A DNA stretch of 38,772 nucleotides, taken from Saprospiraceae bacterium. Lineage in GTDB: Bacteria; Bacteroidota; Bacteroidia; Chitinophagales; Saprospiraceae. Location of the stretch: contig JAIXOO010000299.1 of the NCBI GenBank assembly GCA_027486765.1, positions 1 through 38,772 on the forward strand, read 5' to 3'. Positions 37,968 through 38,772 of this stretch are shown here, one piece after another (the first letter of the stretch is position 1; the number at the start of each line of letters is the position of its first letter). The position numbers were made by a program, and so were the translations under genes. Under the pieces are notes generated by a model that was not told the DNA's origin, did not search any database, and saw only the letters and a list, made by a program, of their open reading frames with translations.

Positions 37968-38401
37968 TTTTTATGAGAATTTGTTATATTAAGGGGAGGA
38001 AATTTGATTCCTCCCTTTTTCCATTTCCTTCTTTCACTCAAACCTCCAGAAACTTTATCTTTATAATCTGGTACTTACACCTGAAATACTGTACCGTCAC
38101 GCGCAAAGAATAGTATCTTTTTAATGAACGAGGATTGGGGAGCAACAGATGAAGCAAATACGGTTTGTGCTACACTGGACTTTAAAATCGGAAAAGCTTA
38201 CATATCCGAGTGTTAAAACCCAAAAACGCATCAATATTTTATTTGTTATGCTTATGATTCACTTCACTTTTTAAAAAACCTTGTGTACAATCAATATAAG
38301 AACTAAATACAAAAACAGAAAGTCTGTTTTTTGTAGCGCAAATTCTTTTAGGTCGTTGTGAAATAGGCTCAACGCACGCTTCCTTTTTTTATGAGAATTT
38401 G
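37968..38401 (+). repeat. 16-bp direct repeat pair (TTTTTATGAGAATTTG)
   Basis: TTTTTATGAGAATTTG occurs at 37968-37983 and 38386-38401, 418 bp apart. Each copy is followed 10 to 25 bp later by a terminator-like hairpin. The feature spans both copies. Confidence 0.6.
37994..38020 (+). terminator. intrinsic terminator of the giant surface-protein gene
   Basis: GGGAGGAA (37994-38001) pairs with TTCCTCCC (38008-38015) around a 6-nt loop and is followed by TTTTT. It lies 82 bp after the stop codon and is the clearest rho-independent terminator in the window. Confidence 0.8.
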
Positions 38402-38425
38402 ATATTATTCAAATTGGTGTTGAAG

Positions 38426-38452
38426 AGCAAGGGCCTAGCCCTTGCTTATTTT
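38426..38452 (+). terminator. terminator-like hairpin
   Basis: AGCAAGGGC (38426-38434) pairs with GCCCTTGCT (38438-38446) around CTA and is followed by TATTTTA. No gene is recognised directly upstream, so it may end a small RNA or be a relic. Confidence 0.5.
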
Positions 38453-38721
38453 AGTAAGAGCGACCTCTGGTGGGAGGAGGCCCCAAGTATTTTATTTTCT
38501 TTTAGTGAAGAGCTGAACATCAGAGTCATACATCGGAACAGTAAGATTAGTGTGAAGGCGAAGACGATACCATTTTTTACTTTTTCATCGTGCCATATTT
38601 GCTGTTTGGGGCAAAGAATTTGAATTTCCATGCTATTCCCCCCACAACCAAACGCCCCATTTGCGGGTTTCCAACTTATTGTGCATCTTTGTAGACTCGA
38701 ACACCCGCATCCTGATTCAAC

Positions 38722-38772
38722 ATGAAGCAATTAGCTTACCTGAACAAATACTTTTGGAGATACCGTCGGCAA
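38722..38772 (+). CDS. ABC exporter (ATP-binding/permease), N-terminal fragment
   Basis: The last 51 bases encode MKQLAYLNKYFWRYRRQ and run off the window. A short MK-hydrophobic-LNKYFWKYRW start is characteristic of Bacteroidota ABC transporters of the MsbA-like transmembrane-plus-ATPase fusion type. Only 17 residues are available, so the call rests on this N-terminal signature. Confidence 0.55.
   Translation, partial: MKQLAYLNKYFWRYRRQ

Larger units (their letters stand above)
37913..38721. other. gene-poor region between the giant protein gene and the ABC exporter (809 bp)
   Basis: It holds two hairpin terminators (37994-38020 and 38426-38446), a 16-bp direct repeat (37968-37983 and 38386-38401), and otherwise A+T-rich sequence. 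Short frames exist (for example 30 codons at 38124-38216 and 94 codons on the minus strand at 38446-38730), but none has recognisable family sequence. A small untranslated RNA cannot be excluded. Confidence 0.5.

Noticed and set aside
38124-38216. 30-codon plus-strand frame in the gene-poor region
   Set aside because: Too short to support, no promoter or family evidence.
38446-38730. 94-codon minus-strand frame with one hydrophobic stretch
   Set aside because: Composition is irregular, no family is recognisable, and it overlaps the start of the ABC exporter gene; kept only as a possibility.

Overview
The window comes from a Bacteroidota chromosome, most likely a Saprospiria-type environmental bacterium (inferred, not proven). 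The evidence is a SusC/SusD pair, several C-terminal type IX secretion (T9SS) sorting domains, SprB and SdrD-B repeats in a giant surface protein, LytTR and TPR/LuxR-type regulators, TAnnTTTG-like promoter boxes and few Shine-Dalgarno sites. No rRNA, tRNA, CRISPR array, transposase or phage gene was found. Both ends are cut inside genes: the C-terminus of an FGGY sugar kinase on the left and the first 17 codons of an ABC exporter on the right.

Layout. 1-1081: FGGY kinase tail and a convergent secreted protein of unknown function. 1501-15723: a TPR/HTH membrane regulator followed by a tight five-gene operon (gaps of 15, 17, 28 and 6 bp) of SusC, SusD, GH2 beta-galactosidase, GH31 alpha-glycosidase and a fusion of an APH-fold small-molecule kinase with a class-III PLP phospho-lyase. 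15831-20108: GH92 alpha-mannosidase, a DUF3841 protein and a membrane alpha/beta hydrolase. 20162-22014: a LytS/LytTR two-component pair on the minus strand. 22188-26601: a T9SS-secreted Asp-box beta-propeller, a small secreted protein and a lipoprotein S33-type hydrolase. 26880-28199: two convergent LuxR-type regulators with receiver-like domains that lack the phosphorylatable aspartate. 28577-37912: a 3111-residue T9SS surface protein ending in dockerin-like, cohesin-like and sorting domains. 37913-38721: about 0.8 kb with no convincing gene.

The most interesting reading is the five-gene operon. The kinase/PLP-enzyme fusion has the architecture of hydroxylysine kinase (HYKK) joined to 5-phosphohydroxylysine phospho-lyase (PHYKPL). 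Collagen hydroxylysine carries Glc(alpha1-2)Gal(beta1-O)-. The same transcription unit would supply an alpha-glycosidase, a beta-galactosidase, an outer-membrane importer pair, a kinase and a lyase. That is a complete predicted route from glucosyl-galactosyl-hydroxylysine to glucose, galactose and 2-aminoadipate semialdehyde. This is inference; ethanolamine and plant-glycan substrates are the main alternatives. A GH92 mannosidase and two proline-iminopeptidase-like hydrolases nearby would fit a glycoprotein or peptide diet but do not prove it.

Regulatory signals include a tandem TGTAGAGG repeat with 11-bp spacing, found both before susC and before a LuxR-type gene. Three identical TCCGTTCAT boxes match the LytTR-domain consensus, one before the LytS/LytTR pair and two before the lipoprotein hydrolase.
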